This document shows, piece by piece, positions 1 to 9,830 of a stretch of DNA of 64,000 nucleotides. How positions within the stretch are numbered: the first letter of the stretch is position 1; the number at the start of each line of letters is the position of its first letter. The position numbers and the translations under genes were made by a program. Source of the DNA: Streptomyces marokkonensis (GTDB taxonomy: Bacteria; Actinomycetota; Actinomycetes; Streptomycetales; Streptomycetaceae); NCBI RefSeq assembly GCF_008312835.1, contig NZ_VSKS01000001.1, positions 496,001 to 560,000 of the forward strand. The letters run 5' to 3'. Under the pieces are notes generated by a model, which was not told where the DNA came from, made no database searches, and saw only the letters and a program-made list of their open reading frames with translations.

Positions 1-387
1 CCGCGGCTCTGGCTCGGCGGCGAGGAGGAACTCCTGGCCGCCGACCTCGCTGCCGACGGCTGGTGGCTCACCTACGCCGACCACCTGACGATCCACCACC
101 GGGCCTCGGCGGTCCGGGACGCGACCCTGCGCCGCAGGCACGGCATCCGCAACACCCTGTGGTTCACCTGGCTGCGCCGCCCGGCCGGCCCCGCCCTGCG
201 CCGCACCCTGAACCTCGCCCGCACCGTCCCGCGGGACACGGCGTCCTTGCTCGCCTTCGCCGAGGCGGCGGCCGCCCTGCCCTGGGTCCTGCGTGAACGC
301 CGGGTCCTGCCCCGCGAGGTGGAGTCCCGGCTGCGTCTGCTGGAACCCGCCCAGCGCACCTCCACGGCGCGCCGCTACACCGGCTGA
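1..387 (+). CDS. Glycosyltransferase family 2, C-terminal part (cut by window start)
   Basis: This is the last 128 residues of a protein that begins outside the window; the frame is open from base 1 to a TGA. The stretch starting RLWLGGEEELLAADLAADGW followed by an HH pair resembles the C-terminal acceptor side of actinobacterial GT2 enzymes, where an acidic segment is followed by a conserved His. The end is Arg-rich with no membrane segment. Such enzymes transfer sugars to cell-surface glycans or lipids, which suits the pyruvyl-transferase-like gene about 580 bases downstream. The N-terminal nucleotide-sugar domain cannot be seen, so donor and acceptor are unknown. Confidence 0.7.
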   Translation, partial: PRLWLGGEEELLAADLAADGWWLTYADHLTIHHRASAVRDATLRRRHGIRNTLWFTWLRRPAGPALRRTLNLARTVPRDTASLLAFAEAAAALPWVLRERRVLPREVESRLRLLEPAQRTSTARRYTG

Positions 388-452
388 GACACCGGGTCGG
401 TGCCGCAGGGTGCCGGAGGGTTTCGCCCCGGCCGCCCCTTCCCTTCCCGTCC

Positions 453-471
453 CCGGGGGCCGTGCCCCCGG
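453..471. terminator. Hairpin in the gap after the glycosyltransferase
   Basis: An 8-bp stem (CCGGGGGC/GCCCCCGG) with a 3-nt loop lies between two convergent genes, followed by a C run and TT. It is the common C/G-rich intergenic hairpin of streptomycetes and probably ends transcription from both sides. There is no U tract. Confidence 0.45.
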
Positions 472-570
472 ACCCCCCTTCGGCCCTGGACGGGCCTCTC
501 CTCACACGCCGGACGGGCTGTTCGAGGGCTTTCGGCTGCGGCCGTCCGGCGCCCTGGGGAGGCAGACGGC

Positions 571-891
571 TCAGCAGCCGGACCACCGGCACAGCAGGCG
601 GAACGCCGCGAAGAGCGTGAGCGGCCACACCGCGGCGAACGCCCAGATCGCCCAGGGGGCCGACGTGACGATGCCGGTCACCATCAGCGTGACCGACACC
701 CCGAGGAGCCCGGCCACCGTCCACCCGCGCGGGCGGTAGCCCGCGACGCGCCGGAGCAGGCGCGTGAGGTCGGGCCCCCGGCGGATCCTGAGCGTGCGCA
801 GCCGCCGGTCGAGCCGGCGGTCGTGGCGCAGTGTCCGCTCGATCTCGTCGAGGATGCGCTGTTCGTGCTCGGGAAGCCGGCTGATGGACAC
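571..891 (-). CDS. DUF3040 small membrane protein
   Basis: A 106-residue protein. The N terminus reads SISRLPEHEQRILDEIERTL, the hallmark of DUF3040 proteins, which open with a short acidic helix. A basic linker (about 20-55) and two hydrophobic segments (about 58-75 and 80-98) follow, so it should sit in the cytoplasmic membrane with both ends inside. The start is GTG, supported by AGGAGAG two bases upstream. Function of the family is unknown. It is a stand-alone gene, convergent with the glycosyltransferase. Confidence 0.8.
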   Translation of the reverse strand: MSISRLPEHEQRILDEIERTLRHDRRLDRRLRTLRIRRGPDLTRLLRRVAGYRPRGWTVAGLLGVSVTLMVTGIVTSAPWAIWAFAAVWPLTLFAAFRLLCRWSGC

Positions 892-962
892 GTCTCTCCT
901 CCAGGGACCACCGTGAGACCAGGACGACCGCGAGGCTCCCGGGTGCCCGGACGGCCGCCGGG

Positions 963-1892
963 CTAACCGGCGGTGGCGCGGGGCGCGAGCACCTCCATCA
1001 GCCGGTCCGCGCCGTCCGGCACCCGGCCGTCCCGGAACGCGTCACGGACCTGCCGTGCGGCCACCCGGCCCGAGGTCAGGCACCAGTCCCACCACCGCTC
1101 CAGCCGGCGCTCGTCCAGCTGCTCGGCGCCCAGCAGCGCGGGCCAGCCGCACGCGCGTGCCTGCGCGGTCACCTTGGCGCCGCCCGCCACCGGGTCCACG
1201 GCCAGCACGGGGGTGCCGACCCGCAGGGCGAGCACCAGCCCGTGCAGCCGGTCGGTGACGACCAGGTCGAGGCGGGCCAGCACCGACTGCACCTGCGCGG
1301 GAGTCGCGCTCAGATGCCAGTCACGGGTGTCGAGGCGGGTCTCCAGCTCCAGCCGGGCGCAGTCCTTGCCGGCCAGCCAGCGGGTCACCCGGCCCGCGAC
1401 CTGCCCGTGCCGCCGCTGCTCCCCGTACTCCTCCTGGCCGTGGGTGAGGATCACCCCGACCACGGGCCGCGCGGGCACCGCCGGCGCGCGGGCCGCCAGG
1501 TCCTCGGTCGGCTCGCTGCCGGGGGCGTCCCGTGCCAGCACGCGGTGGAAGCCCGTCGCGGCGGCGTCCGCCGGGTCGATCACCGACGTCCCCACGGCGA
1601 TCCGCACGCAGTGCGCGAACCGCCGGTGCAGCTCCTCGACCTGCGGTCCGTGCAGCGGCCCGCACACGAACACCAGATGGGAGTAGTCACCGGGCCGTAC
1701 GCTGTCGAGGTGCAGGGCGTCCGGCAGGAAACCGGGGCTCCACACGACGTCGTACGGCGTCCCGGACGCCCGCAGCACCTCCTCCACCCGGCGCAGCGCC
1801 AGCACGTCCCCGGCGGTCGCCTCCCCGTCGCGGAAGCTGAACCACCCGGTCAGCAGGACCCTTCGCGGTCCCGAGGTCTCTCGTTCGTGCAC
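963..1892 (-). CDS. Polysaccharide pyruvyl transferase family protein
   Basis: About 309 residues. The segment TDRLHGLVLALRVGTPVLAV near residues 215-235 is the family signature; pyruvyl transferases and related GT-B-like proteins carry the His of DRLHG. The N terminus (RRVLLTGWFSFRDGEATAGD) fits a Rossmann-type start. The family adds pyruvate ketals to surface polysaccharides, but several members are only distant relatives. I chose the GTG at 1892, preceded by GGAG at 6 nt; a TTG 12 codons upstream has no better support. It is divergent from the next gene by about 120 bases and near a glycosyltransferase, so a surface-glycan role is plausible but inferred. Confidence 0.7.
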   Translation of the reverse strand: MHERETSGPRRVLLTGWFSFRDGEATAGDVLALRRVEEVLRASGTPYDVVWSPGFLPDALHLDSVRPGDYSHLVFVCGPLHGPQVEELHRRFAHCVRIAVGTSVIDPADAAATGFHRVLARDAPGSEPTEDLAARAPAVPARPVVGVILTHGQEEYGEQRRHGQVAGRVTRWLAGKDCARLELETRLDTRDWHLSATPAQVQSVLARLDLVVTDRLHGLVLALRVGTPVLAVDPVAGGAKVTAQARACGWPALLGAEQLDERRLERWWDWCLTSGRVAARQVRDAFRDGRVPDGADRLMEVLAPRATAG

Positions 1893-2003
1893 AGTGCGCT
1901 CCGAGTGCCCCGCTCCGGCGGAAGCCAATCGGCCCGGAGCGTGCCGCTCACACCGATCGCGCCGGCCGGTGCATCGCGGACAGATCCTGACCGCAAGGGC
2001 CGC

Positions 2004-2018
2004 TAGCGTGCCGGTATG
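2004..2018 (+). promoter_or_regulatory. Leaderless-type -10 and start of the AlkZ-like gene
   Basis: TAGCGT at 2004-2009 is followed by 6 nt and then the ATG at 2016. No Shine-Dalgarno sequence precedes the ATG. This spacing fits a leaderless mRNA whose first base is at or next to the start codon. No clear -35 was recognised. Confidence 0.45.
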
Positions 2019-3137
2019 ACGACGACGAAGCGGAGCGCCGCACCCTCGCCGGCCGCCGTGCTCGGCCCCCGGGCCCTCAACCGGGCCACGCTCGAGCGGC
2101 AGCTGCTGCTGCGCCGCTCACCGATGCCCGCCGTGGACGCGGTCGGGCACCTGCTCGGTCTCCAGGCGCAGAACGTCAAGCCGCCCTACTACGCGCTCGC
2201 CGCCCGCCTCGACGGCTTCACGCCCGAGGCGCTGTCCCGGCCGATGGCCGAACGCGAGGTCGTCCGCATCGTCACCATGCGCTCGACCATCCACACCCAC
2301 ACCGTCCGCGACTGCCTCACCCTGCGGCCCCTGGTGCAGCCTGCCCGCGACCGGGAGCTCAAGCAGTTCCGCGAAGGGCTCGCCGGCGTCGACCTGGACC
2401 GGCTCGCCGCCCTCGCCCGCGACCTCGTGGAGGCCGAGCCGCGCACGATGAAGCAGCTGCGCGAGGCCCTGCTGCGGGAGTGGCCCGACGCCGACCCCGG
2501 GGCCCTCGCCGTCGCCGCCCGCTGCAAGCTCCCCCTCGTGCAGGTCACCCCGCGCGGACTGTGGGGCCGCAGCGGACAGGTCCGGCTCACCACCGCCGAG
2601 CACTGGCTGGGACGCCCCGCAGAGCCGTTCCCCACGACGCCCGACGAGACGGTGCTGCGCTACCTCGCCGCCTTCGGCCCGGCCTCCGTCAAGGACATGC
2701 AGACCTGGGCCGGACTGACCCGGCTGCGTGAGGCCTTCGAGCGGCTGCGTCCCCGGCTCGTCACCTTCCGGGACGAGTCCGGCGTCGAGCTCTTCGACCT
2801 CCCGGACGCGCCCCGCCCCGACCCCGGCACCCCGGCCCCGCCCCGCTTCCTCCCCGAGTTCGACAACCTGCTCCTCTCCCACGCCGACCGCACCCGCGTC
2901 GTACCGCCGGAGTACCGGGGCCGCAGCTGGCAGGGGAACGTCGCTCACCGCACGCTGCTCGTCGACGGGTTCCTCGCCGGGCTGTGGCGGCTGGACGAGG
3001 ACGCCCTCGTCGTCGAGCCGTTCGGCCGGCTCGACGCGGCGCGGCGGGAGGAGGTCGCCGCGGAGGGGGAGCGGATGCTCCGGGTGATGCACCCGGGGGC
3101 GGCGTACGACATCCGCTTCGGGACGGTGCGCGGATGA
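2016..3137 (+). CDS. AlkZ-like DNA glycosylase (HTH_42 winged-helix family)
   Basis: A 373-residue protein of the HTH_42 (PF06224) family: three winged-helix modules spread over the chain, ending in FLPEFDNLLLSHADRTRV and RGSWQGNV-like segments typical of the family. At residues 50-52 it has QAQ, the Gln-x-Gln pair used by Streptomyces AlkZ to unhook DNA interstrand crosslinks such as those of azinomycin. Family knowledge: relatives outside toxin clusters (YcaQ type) remove bulky alkylated bases. Here no alkylating-agent gene cluster is nearby, so it is best read as a housekeeping glycosylase. The gene looks leaderless. Substrate range is inferred only. Confidence 0.75.
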   Translation: MTTTKRSAAPSPAAVLGPRALNRATLERQLLLRRSPMPAVDAVGHLLGLQAQNVKPPYYALAARLDGFTPEALSRPMAEREVVRIVTMRSTIHTHTVRDCLTLRPLVQPARDRELKQFREGLAGVDLDRLAALARDLVEAEPRTMKQLREALLREWPDADPGALAVAARCKLPLVQVTPRGLWGRSGQVRLTTAEHWLGRPAEPFPTTPDETVLRYLAAFGPASVKDMQTWAGLTRLREAFERLRPRLVTFRDESGVELFDLPDAPRPDPGTPAPPRFLPEFDNLLLSHADRTRVVPPEYRGRSWQGNVAHRTLLVDGFLAGLWRLDEDALVVEPFGRLDAARREEVAAEGERMLRVMHPGAAYDIRFGTVRG

Positions 3138-3152
3138 GCCCGGACATGGAGA

Positions 3153-3193
3153 GGGGGCGTTGCGGGCTGCTCGTGGAAGCCCGCAACGCCCCC
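3153..3193. terminator. Strong bidirectional terminator hairpin
   Basis: A perfect 16-bp stem (positions 3153-3168 pair with 3178-3193) with a 9-nt loop lies between the convergent glycosylase and trypsin genes. No U tract follows, which is usual in Streptomyces. Confidence 0.8.
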
Positions 3194-3235
3194 TGGTTCA
3201 CTGCCTGAGGTTCACTCAGGAAATCCCGGCGTCCC

Positions 3236-4027
3236 TCACCCGCGGACCTGCGCCGTCACCGCGTCGGAGAACGTGGTCAGCCGGGTGTAGACGCCCGGGT
3301 AGCCGGCCGCCGCGCAGCCGTCGCCCCAGGAGGTGATGCCCGCCAGCCGGCCGCCGATCAGCAGCGGTCCGCCGCTGTCGCCCTGGCACGTGTCGACGCC
3401 GCCGGAGGAGTAGCCGGCGCACACCATGTCGCTCTGCACGTACCGGCTGCCGTAGGAGCCGCGGCAGGAGGCGTCGGACACGGTCGGCACGGTCGCGGTG
3501 CGCAGCTGGTTGGAGGAGCTGCCGCCGGACGAGGTGGTGCCCCAGCCGAGGACGCGGGTGGTGGTGCCGGCCGCGTACACCGAGGTGTCCGAGGACGAGA
3601 CGTACGGGGCCGGGGTGTACGGCATCGACGTCGACAGCGTCAGCACGGCCACGTCGTCGCCGCGGGTGACGCGTGTGTAGTCCGGGTGGATCCAGATCCT
3701 GCTCACCCTGGCGACCGTGCCGTTGGTGCCGTTGAGGTAGGTGCGCCCGCCGACCACGCGCACGCTGCTCGTGGTCTCGCCGACCATGCAGTGCGCGGCC
3801 GTGACGACCTTGGTGGGGGAGACCAGGGTGCCGCCGCAGAACTGGTCCTGCGAGGCGTCGGTGATCTGCATCATGAACGGGTACGCGGACGTCGTGGTCG
3901 TCGTCCCGCCGACGATCGGCTGCGGGGCGGCGACGGCGGAGGGGGCGGAGATCAGCGCGGTCGCGGCTGCGGCGGCGGTCGCCGCGACGACGGCGGCGGC
4001 CTTTCTGGCGCGGGTGAGCCCGGACAT
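3236..4027 (-). CDS. Secreted trypsin-like serine protease (S1A)
   Basis: A 263-residue preproprotein. Residues 1-34 form an Ala-rich Sec signal; a short propeptide ends before IVGG (about 38-41), the usual activation point. The triad is complete: His79 in TAAHC, Asp125 in DDVAVL, Ser218 in GDSGGP. Asp212, six residues before the Ser, occupies the trypsin S1-pocket position, so cleavage after Lys/Arg is expected. Three disulfide-forming Cys pairs are visible. It closely resembles S. griseus trypsin in layout. The ATG at 4027 has GAGGAG at 5-10 nt; an upstream in-frame start would add 29 unlikely residues. Acts outside the cell. Confidence 0.93.
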   Translation of the reverse strand: MSGLTRARKAAAVVAATAAAAATALISAPSAVAAPQPIVGGTTTTTSAYPFMMQITDASQDQFCGGTLVSPTKVVTAAHCMVGETTSSVRVVGGRTYLNGTNGTVARVSRIWIHPDYTRVTRGDDVAVLTLSTSMPYTPAPYVSSSDTSVYAAGTTTRVLGWGTTSSGGSSSNQLRTATVPTVSDASCRGSYGSRYVQSDMVCAGYSSGGVDTCQGDSGGPLLIGGRLAGITSWGDGCAAAGYPGVYTRLTTFSDAVTAQVRG

Positions 4028-4220
4028 GGGTCTCCTCGGGGTTGCCGGTGGGGGGTCGCGCGGGGCGGGGGCCGAACGCGAGGCTTCGGCCTCCGTGTGA
4101 CCGGCGAGCGGCACGCGTTCACGCTACGACCCGGAGCGCGATCACCCCAATGAGGGAACCCCCTAAGGGAGTTGGGGCAGGGAAAACCCTCGGTCGCACC
4201 CGCCGGGCCCCGCCCCGGCG

Positions 4221-7031
4221 CTACGTCGTGCGGCGCCCCGCCGCCAGCCGGACGATGTCGACCCGTGAGCGGATGCCCAGCTTGCGGTAGACCCGGGTGA
4301 GCGTCGCCTCGACGGTCTTCACGCTGATGAACAGCCGGCCGGCGATCTCCCGGTTGGTCGCGCCCTCCATGACCAGCGCGGCGACCTGGCGCTCCATCGA
4401 GGCGAGTCCGTCCAGCACCGCGGGAGCGGCGGCGGGCACCGGCTCCGCCACCGCGGGACCGGCGGCCACCGCCTCGTCCACCTGCCGCAGCCACGGCAGC
4501 GCGCGGCAGCGCCGGAACAGCCGGGCGGCCTCCTCGTACCCGCCCGGACCCTGCCCCCTGGCGCGCAGCCGGGCCAGCGCGAAGGCCGCCCGCGCCTCCT
4601 CGAGGCCGAACCCCAGCTTGGCGAGCCGTTCCTGCGCCGACGTCAACTGGGCCACCGCGGACTGGTGTTCACCGCGTGCCGCCCGTACCAGCGCCTCCGC
4701 GCGGTCGAGTACCGCCAGCACACTCGCGCGGTTCAGCCGCAGCGCGTGCACCCGGGTGTGGTTGATGAGTTCCTGCGCCTCGCCGGGTTCACCGATCCGC
4801 ACCAGCGCCTCGGCGAGGTCGCCCTGCCAGCGGCCCCGGGCCGGGTCGTGGACGCCCATGCCGTGCTCCAGCTCCCGCACCCGGCGCAGCGAGCGGACCG
4901 CGGCCTGCGCGTCCCCGGCCACCAGCTGGGCGTAGCCGAGGGCGGCCAGGGCCAGGGAGAGGTACAGCTGGTCGCCGTCGACCTCGGCGTGGTCCGCGGA
5001 CTCGCGGGCCAGCGCCAGGGCCCGGTCCACGTCCCCGCCCGACGCCTCCGCGAGCGAGGCGAGCATGGCCGAGGCGCTCTCGCCGATCCCGGAGTCCCGG
5101 GCCAGCCGCAGGCTATCGCCGGCCAGGTCCAGGGCCCGGCCGCAGTGCCCGAAGCGCAGTTCGGTGTCGGCGAGCAGCCGCGAGAAGTGCACCTCGCTCT
5201 CGACCATGCCGCGCCGCCGCGCCTCCCGCAGCAGCGCGGTGATGGCCGTACGGGCCTCCGGCAGCTGGTCGCTCATGAGCAGCCACCGGAACCTCGCCAT
5301 CGCGGCGCCGTTGTGGTGGCTGACGACATCGGGGTCCTGCGGCTCCTGGAGCGCCCGCCGGATCGTGGCGGGAGCGTCCGGGTGGCCCATCAGGGTCTCG
5401 GTGGACGACTGGAAGGCCAGCGCCATCAGCTCGGTGCGGCGGTCCCCGCCACGGGCGGCCAGTTCCGCCGCGTGGGCGGCCTCCTTGCGGGACTTGGCGA
5501 AGTCGCCGTCCACCACCACCTCGCGCCAGGCCAGCTGGTAGTGGACCAGCGCCAGCAGCCGGGGGTCGTCGCCGGCGTCGGCCAGCACCTGCGGGAAGAC
5601 CGCGTCGACCTCGCCGAGCGCCTGCCCGGCGGCCTCGATGACCACCATCCAGGCCCGTACCCGCTCCGCCGGCACCGTCGCCCGGGTGAGCACCTCGCGC
5701 GCTATGTCCCGGGCCAGGTCGGCCTCGCCCGCGGTGATCGCGTCCTCGGCGGCCTGGAGCCGCCGCTCGTCGGGTCCCGGCACGCCGTCGGCCGGGGTGT
5801 GCCGGGCGGCGAGCAGCCCGAGGGAGGCGGCGACCGAGGGCGCCCCGCGGTCCCGGGCCAGCGCGGCGGCCTCGGCGAGCCGGGCCGCCACCTCCGGGTC
5901 GGCGCCGGTGGCGGCCAGTGCCAGGTGCCGGGCCCGCTCGATGGGATCGGAGGCCGCCGTGGACAGCGCCGTGTGCACGGCCCGCCGCTCCTGCGCCGGC
6001 GCCTCCGCGTACAGGGCGGCCGAGATCAGCGGATGCGCGAAGCGCAGGGCCGGCTCCTCCGGATCCGTCGCCAGCAGCCCCAGGGCGGCGGCCTGGGCCG
6101 TCTCGGCCTCGGCGTTGTCCCGGCCGGCCGCGTGCAGCAGGGCCAGGGTGGGACGGGCGCCGGCGCTGGCCACCAGCAGGGTGCGGCGGGCCTCGTCCGA
6201 GAGCATCTCCAGACGGCTGAGGACCAGCGCCCGCAGCGACGTCGGCACCGGCAGCGGCTCACCCGGGCGGGGCCGGGCGGGGCTCTCCGCGAGGGCGCGG
6301 CCCAGCTCCAGCGCGAACAGCGGGTTGCCCGCGCTGGTGCGGTGGATGTCACGGACCGTGGAGCGGGACAGGCCCGTGTAGCCGCGGTGGTCCAGCAGCG
6401 CGGACACCTGGGTGCGGGAGAACGGGCCCAGCCGCACCTCGAGCGTGTCCGGCGGGCAGGCGCGCAGATGACGGTCGTACTCCTCGCCGTCCGTGCGCAC
6501 CGCGCACAGCATCCGCACCGGGCTGTCGCCGAGCCGCCGGGCGGCGAATCCGAGGAGCTCGGCGCTGGCCGGGTCCAGCCACTGCAGATCGTCGGCGACG
6601 ACGAGGACCGGGCCCTCGGCGGCCAGCGCGCGCAGCGTGGACAGCACCGCGAGCCGCAGCGCGAGCCCGTCCCGCTGGAGCGTGGACTCGCCGCGTCCGG
6701 TGAGCGCCGACTCCAGGGCGGTGCGCTGGGCGGCGGGCAGCCGGGGTGCGACCTCGTCGAGGACCAGACCGAACAGATCGGCCAGCGCCAGGAACGGCAG
6801 GTGGGATTCGGACTCCGTGGCCGAGCAGCGCAGCACCGTCCGCGCCGCACCGGCGTTTTCCGCCGCGAGTGCCCGCAGCACGGTCGACTTTCCTATTCCG
6901 GCGGGCCCGTGCAGCAGCACGCTGCCCCCTCCGGCGAGCTGCTCCCGCGCGTCGGAGAACAGCTCCTCCCGGCCGATGACCAGGTCGGGGCGGTACCTGG
7001 CAGGCTCCTTGAAGTCCCGTCGCACGGTCAC
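4221..7031 (-). CDS. Large ATP-binding LuxR (LAL) transcriptional regulator
   Basis: A 936-residue LAL protein. Walker A is GPAGIGKST at residues 42-50; a Walker B-like VLVVADDLQWLD lies near 150. The middle is a long helical, TPR-like region. The C terminus (about 870-930) is a LuxR helix-turn-helix: ERQVAALVMEGATNREIAGR then SVKTVEATLTRVYRKLG. LALs are ATP-dependent activators, often of carbon-use or secondary-metabolite genes. The GTG start has GGAGGGG 4 nt upstream. The next gene on the same strand is another LuxR protein about 150 bases upstream, suggesting a regulatory pair. The target is unknown; the neighbouring acyl-CoA ligase operon is the nearest candidate. Confidence 0.88.
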   Translation of the reverse strand: MTVRRDFKEPARYRPDLVIGREELFSDAREQLAGGGSVLLHGPAGIGKSTVLRALAAENAGAARTVLRCSATESESHLPFLALADLFGLVLDEVAPRLPAAQRTALESALTGRGESTLQRDGLALRLAVLSTLRALAAEGPVLVVADDLQWLDPASAELLGFAARRLGDSPVRMLCAVRTDGEEYDRHLRACPPDTLEVRLGPFSRTQVSALLDHRGYTGLSRSTVRDIHRTSAGNPLFALELGRALAESPARPRPGEPLPVPTSLRALVLSRLEMLSDEARRTLLVASAGARPTLALLHAAGRDNAEAETAQAAALGLLATDPEEPALRFAHPLISAALYAEAPAQERRAVHTALSTAASDPIERARHLALAATGADPEVAARLAEAAALARDRGAPSVAASLGLLAARHTPADGVPGPDERRLQAAEDAITAGEADLARDIAREVLTRATVPAERVRAWMVVIEAAGQALGEVDAVFPQVLADAGDDPRLLALVHYQLAWREVVVDGDFAKSRKEAAHAAELAARGGDRRTELMALAFQSSTETLMGHPDAPATIRRALQEPQDPDVVSHHNGAAMARFRWLLMSDQLPEARTAITALLREARRRGMVESEVHFSRLLADTELRFGHCGRALDLAGDSLRLARDSGIGESASAMLASLAEASGGDVDRALALARESADHAEVDGDQLYLSLALAALGYAQLVAGDAQAAVRSLRRVRELEHGMGVHDPARGRWQGDLAEALVRIGEPGEAQELINHTRVHALRLNRASVLAVLDRAEALVRAARGEHQSAVAQLTSAQERLAKLGFGLEEARAAFALARLRARGQGPGGYEEAARLFRRCRALPWLRQVDEAVAAGPAVAEPVPAAAPAVLDGLASMERQVAALVMEGATNREIAGRLFISVKTVEATLTRVYRKLGIRSRVDIVRLAAGRRTT

Positions 7032-7185
7032 CGCTCCCCTCCGTGTGGCGTGTCCTGGCCAATATTAGGCAACAGGCTCCTTAATTCGGGCGGACGGTGT
7101 AGTGAGGCAAATTACAGCGGGCGGAGCCACGGTAAATGCAAAGTTGAACCGGCGGTAATGCCGTTCACGGCCAAACATCGCAAAT

Positions 7186-8031
7186 CTATGGCAACCACCC
7201 CGCCCGGCGGGCCGCCACCACCGCCTGCCCGCGGGTGCGGACCCCCAGTTTCCGCATCGCCGACCGCAGGTACGCCTTGACCGTCTCGGCCGTCACGCCC
7301 AGCCGCTCGGCGGCCACGGCGTTGGTCGCCCCGGCCGCCACACAGGCGAGCACGTCCACCTCCCGGGGCGCGAGCCGCACCGCCGCGGCGGGGACGGTGT
7401 CGGAGGTGAGCAGGGCGCACGCCTCGAGCAGCTCGGCCCGCAGCGCCGGATCCGCGATCCGCGGGGCGAGTGCCCGCAGCGCCGCGTGCGCCTCCCGCAC
7501 CTGTTCCCAGGCCGCGCCGGACGCCCGTTCCGGCTCCGGCCGCGAGTGGGCGGCGGTGAGCAGTTCCGCCGCCTCCTCCCGCACCACCAGTGCCTGCTCC
7601 ACGTCCCGCGCCGTCTGCACCGCCTCGCCGAGCGTACGGTCGCCGAGCGGCTGGGCGGCGCGCAGGGCGCCGTAGAGCACCGCCCGCACCCGCCGCCGCA
7701 CGACCACCGGCACGGCGACGACGGCGCGCAGGCCCTCGGCGGCGACCGGGACGTCGTACTCGTGGCTGATCTGCCGCGAGACCGAGTAGTCCGTCACCGC
7801 GCACGGCCGGGCGAGCGCCACCGCCTTGCCGCCCAGACCGTTGCCCGGGGTGACCGCGAGCGCGCTGAGCGCGGGTGTGGCCGTGCCGCTCAGCTCGCTG
7901 ATGCGCACCTGCCTCCGTCCGGGCTCCACCAGGCCGCCGAAGGCGACCGGCAGCCCGGTCGCGCGCCGCAGCCGGGCCAGCGCCCCGCGGATCTCCACCG
8001 CGTCGCCCGCCCTCATCGGGTCAGCTGTCAC
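7186..8031 (-). CDS. GAF-like/LuxR transcriptional regulator
   Basis: A 281-residue protein. Residues about 20-150 look like a GAF sensor domain ([20 protein letters not shown] then a strand-rich stretch and [19 protein letters not shown]). The C terminus (about 220-280) is a LuxR-type [23 protein letters not shown] and [16 protein letters not shown]. The GTG at 8031 has GGAGGGG 7 nt upstream, better than an in-frame start 44 codons earlier that would overlap the divergent ligase gene. It faces the acyl-CoA ligase operon head-to-head across 125 bases, which makes it the likely direct regulator of that operon, perhaps sensing an aromatic or fatty acid. The ligand is inferred, not seen. Confidence 0.82.
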   Translation of the reverse strand: MTADPMRAGDAVEIRGALARLRRATGLPVAFGGLVEPGRRQVRISELSGTATPALSALAVTPGNGLGGKAVALARPCAVTDYSVSRQISHEYDVPVAAEGLRAVVAVPVVVRRRVRAVLYGALRAAQPLGDRTLGEAVQTARDVEQALVVREEAAELLTAAHSRPEPERASGAAWEQVREAHAALRALAPRIADPALRAELLEACALLTSDTVPAAAVRLAPREVDVLACVAAGATNAVAAERLGVTAETVKAYLRSAMRKLGVRTRGQAVVAARRAGWLP

Positions 8032-8156
8032 CTGTTCGCCCCTCCGTCGCGGCTCCTCGGCGGACGCACACCCCCGTTCGGGGGTAGTGAGACCTGCATC
8101 ACGGATTACACGATGGCGGGGAGCCGCCCGGCAATGGTCCGGCACGAGGAGGAGAC

Positions 8157-9830
8157 ATGACAACGGGGACGGACGCGTTCCGCAGGGCCAGGGACTTCCT
8201 GCTGGAACACCGCGAGGACTACGCCACCGCCTACCGGGACTTCGCCTGGCCCCGGCCCGAGCGGTTCAACTGGGCGCTCGACTGGTTCGACGTGATCGCG
8301 GACGGGAACGACCGCACCGCCCTGCACCTCGTCGAGGAGAACGGCGACGAGACCCGGCTGTCCTTCGCCGCGCTCGCCCGCCGCTCCGACCAGGTCGCCA
8401 CCTGGCTGCGGCAGCGGGGCGTGCGCGCCGAGGACCGGGTGCTGGTCATGCTCGGCAACCAGGCCGAACTGTGGGAGATGGCCCTCGCCGCGATGAAGCT
8501 GCGCGCCGTCGTCATCCCCGCCACCCCGCTGCTCGGCCCCGCCGACCTGCGCGACCGGGTCGACCGCGGCCGCGTCCGCCACGTGATCGCGCGTGCCGCA
8601 GACACCGCGAAGTTCGACGAGGTGCCCGGCGACTACACCCGGATCGCCGTGGGGGAGGGGGCCGGCGGCAGCTGGGTGCCGTACGCCGACGCGTACGGCG
8701 CGGACGGGCACTTCGCGCCCGACGGGCCCACCCTCTCCGACGACCCGCTGATGCTGTACTTCACCTCGGGCACCACCGCCCGGCCCAAGCTGGTCGAGCA
8801 CACCCACACCTCGTACCCGATCGGCCACCTGGCGACGATGTACTGGATCGGGCTGATCCCCGGCGACGTGCACCTCAACATCTCCTCGCCCGGCTGGGCC
8901 AAGCACGCCTGGTCCAACCTCTTCGCCCCGTGGAACGCCGAGGCGACCGTCTTCCTGCACAACTACACGCGCTTCGACGCACCCCGCCTGATGACCGAGA
9001 TGGACAAGGCCGGAGTCACCACCTTCTGCGCCCCGCCGACCGTGTGGCGCATGCTCATCCAGGCCGACCTCACCCAGCTGCGCACCCCGCCCCGCGAGGT
9101 CGTCGCCGCCGGGGAACCGCTCAACCCCGAGGTCATCGAGCAGGTCCGGCGCAGCTGGGGCGTCACCATCCGGGACGGCTTCGGGCAGACCGAGACCGCC
9201 GTGCAGGTCTCCAACAGCCCCGGCCAGGTCCTCAAGACCGGCTCCATGGGACGCCCCAGCCCCGGCTACCGCGTCGAACTCCTCGACCCGGTCTCCGGTG
9301 CCCCCGGCGCCGCCGAGGGCGAGATCGCGCTCGACCTCTCCGCCCGCCCGGTGGGCCTGATGGCCGGCTACCACGGCGACCCGGACCGCACCGCCGAGGC
9401 GATGGCCGGCGGCTACTACCGCACCGGCGACATCGGCTCCCGCGACGACGACGGGTACATCACCTACGTCGGACGGGCCGACGACGTCTTCAAGGCCTCC
9501 GACTACAAGATCAGCCCCTTCGAGCTGGAGAGCGCGCTGCTGGAGCACGAGGCGGTCGCGGAGGCGGCCGTGGTGCCCGCGCCGGACGAGCTGCGGCTGG
9601 CCGTACCGAAGGCCTACGTCGTGCTCGCGCAGGGCTGGGAGCCCGGCCCCGACACCGCGAAGGTGCTGTTCGAGCACTCCCGCGAGGCGCTCGCCCCCTA
9701 CAAGCGGATCCGCCGGCTGGAGTTCGGCGAGCTGCCCAAGACCGTCTCCGGGAAGATCCGCCGCATCGAGCTGCGCGAGGCCACGGCGGCCGGCTCCGCC
9801 GACGAGTACCGCGAGGAGGACTTCCGGTGA
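8157..9830 (+). CDS. Acyl-CoA synthetase (ANL superfamily), first of a pair
   Basis: A 557-residue adenylate-forming ligase. It carries the A3 P-loop [15 protein letters not shown] near residues 200-215, the A5 motif GFGQTE, the A8 hinge YRTGD...VGRADDVFK and the A10 Lys in [10 protein letters not shown]. It should join a carboxylic acid to CoA through an acyl-AMP. Overall it resembles medium-chain/acetyl-CoA-synthetase-like members rather than FadD. GAGGAGGAG precedes the ATG. Its stop overlaps the start of the next ligase (GTGA), so the two are translationally coupled. The acid substrate cannot be told from sequence. Confidence 0.88.
   Translation: MTTGTDAFRRARDFLLEHREDYATAYRDFAWPRPERFNWALDWFDVIADGNDRTALHLVEENGDETRLSFAALARRSDQVATWLRQRGVRAEDRVLVMLGNQAELWEMALAAMKLRAVVIPATPLLGPADLRDRVDRGRVRHVIARAADTAKFDEVPGDYTRIAVGEGAGGSWVPYADAYGADGHFAPDGPTLSDDPLMLYFTSGTTARPKLVEHTHTSYPIGHLATMYWIGLIPGDVHLNISSPGWAKHAWSNLFAPWNAEATVFLHNYTRFDAPRLMTEMDKAGVTTFCAPPTVWRMLIQADLTQLRTPPREVVAAGEPLNPEVIEQVRRSWGVTIRDGFGQTETAVQVSNSPGQVLKTGSMGRPSPGYRVELLDPVSGAPGAAEGEIALDLSARPVGLMAGYHGDPDRTAEAMAGGYYRTGDIGSRDDDGYITYVGRADDVFKASDYKISPFELESALLEHEAVAEAAVVPAPDELRLAVPKAYVVLAQGWEPGPDTAKVLFEHSREALAPYKRIRRLEFGELPKTVSGKIRRIELREATAAGSADEYREEDFR

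Noticed and set aside
4665-7280. An 871-codon plus-strand open frame
   Set aside because: It is the antisense shadow of the LAL regulator. Its translation is low-complexity Gly/Arg/Gln-rich and has no motifs, while the minus strand has Walker A and LuxR domains.
7826-9826. Long open frame running into the second acyl-CoA ligase from 7826
   Set aside because: The part before 9827 overlaps the regulator and first ligase in another frame and shows no domain; the GTGA overlap gives the natural start.
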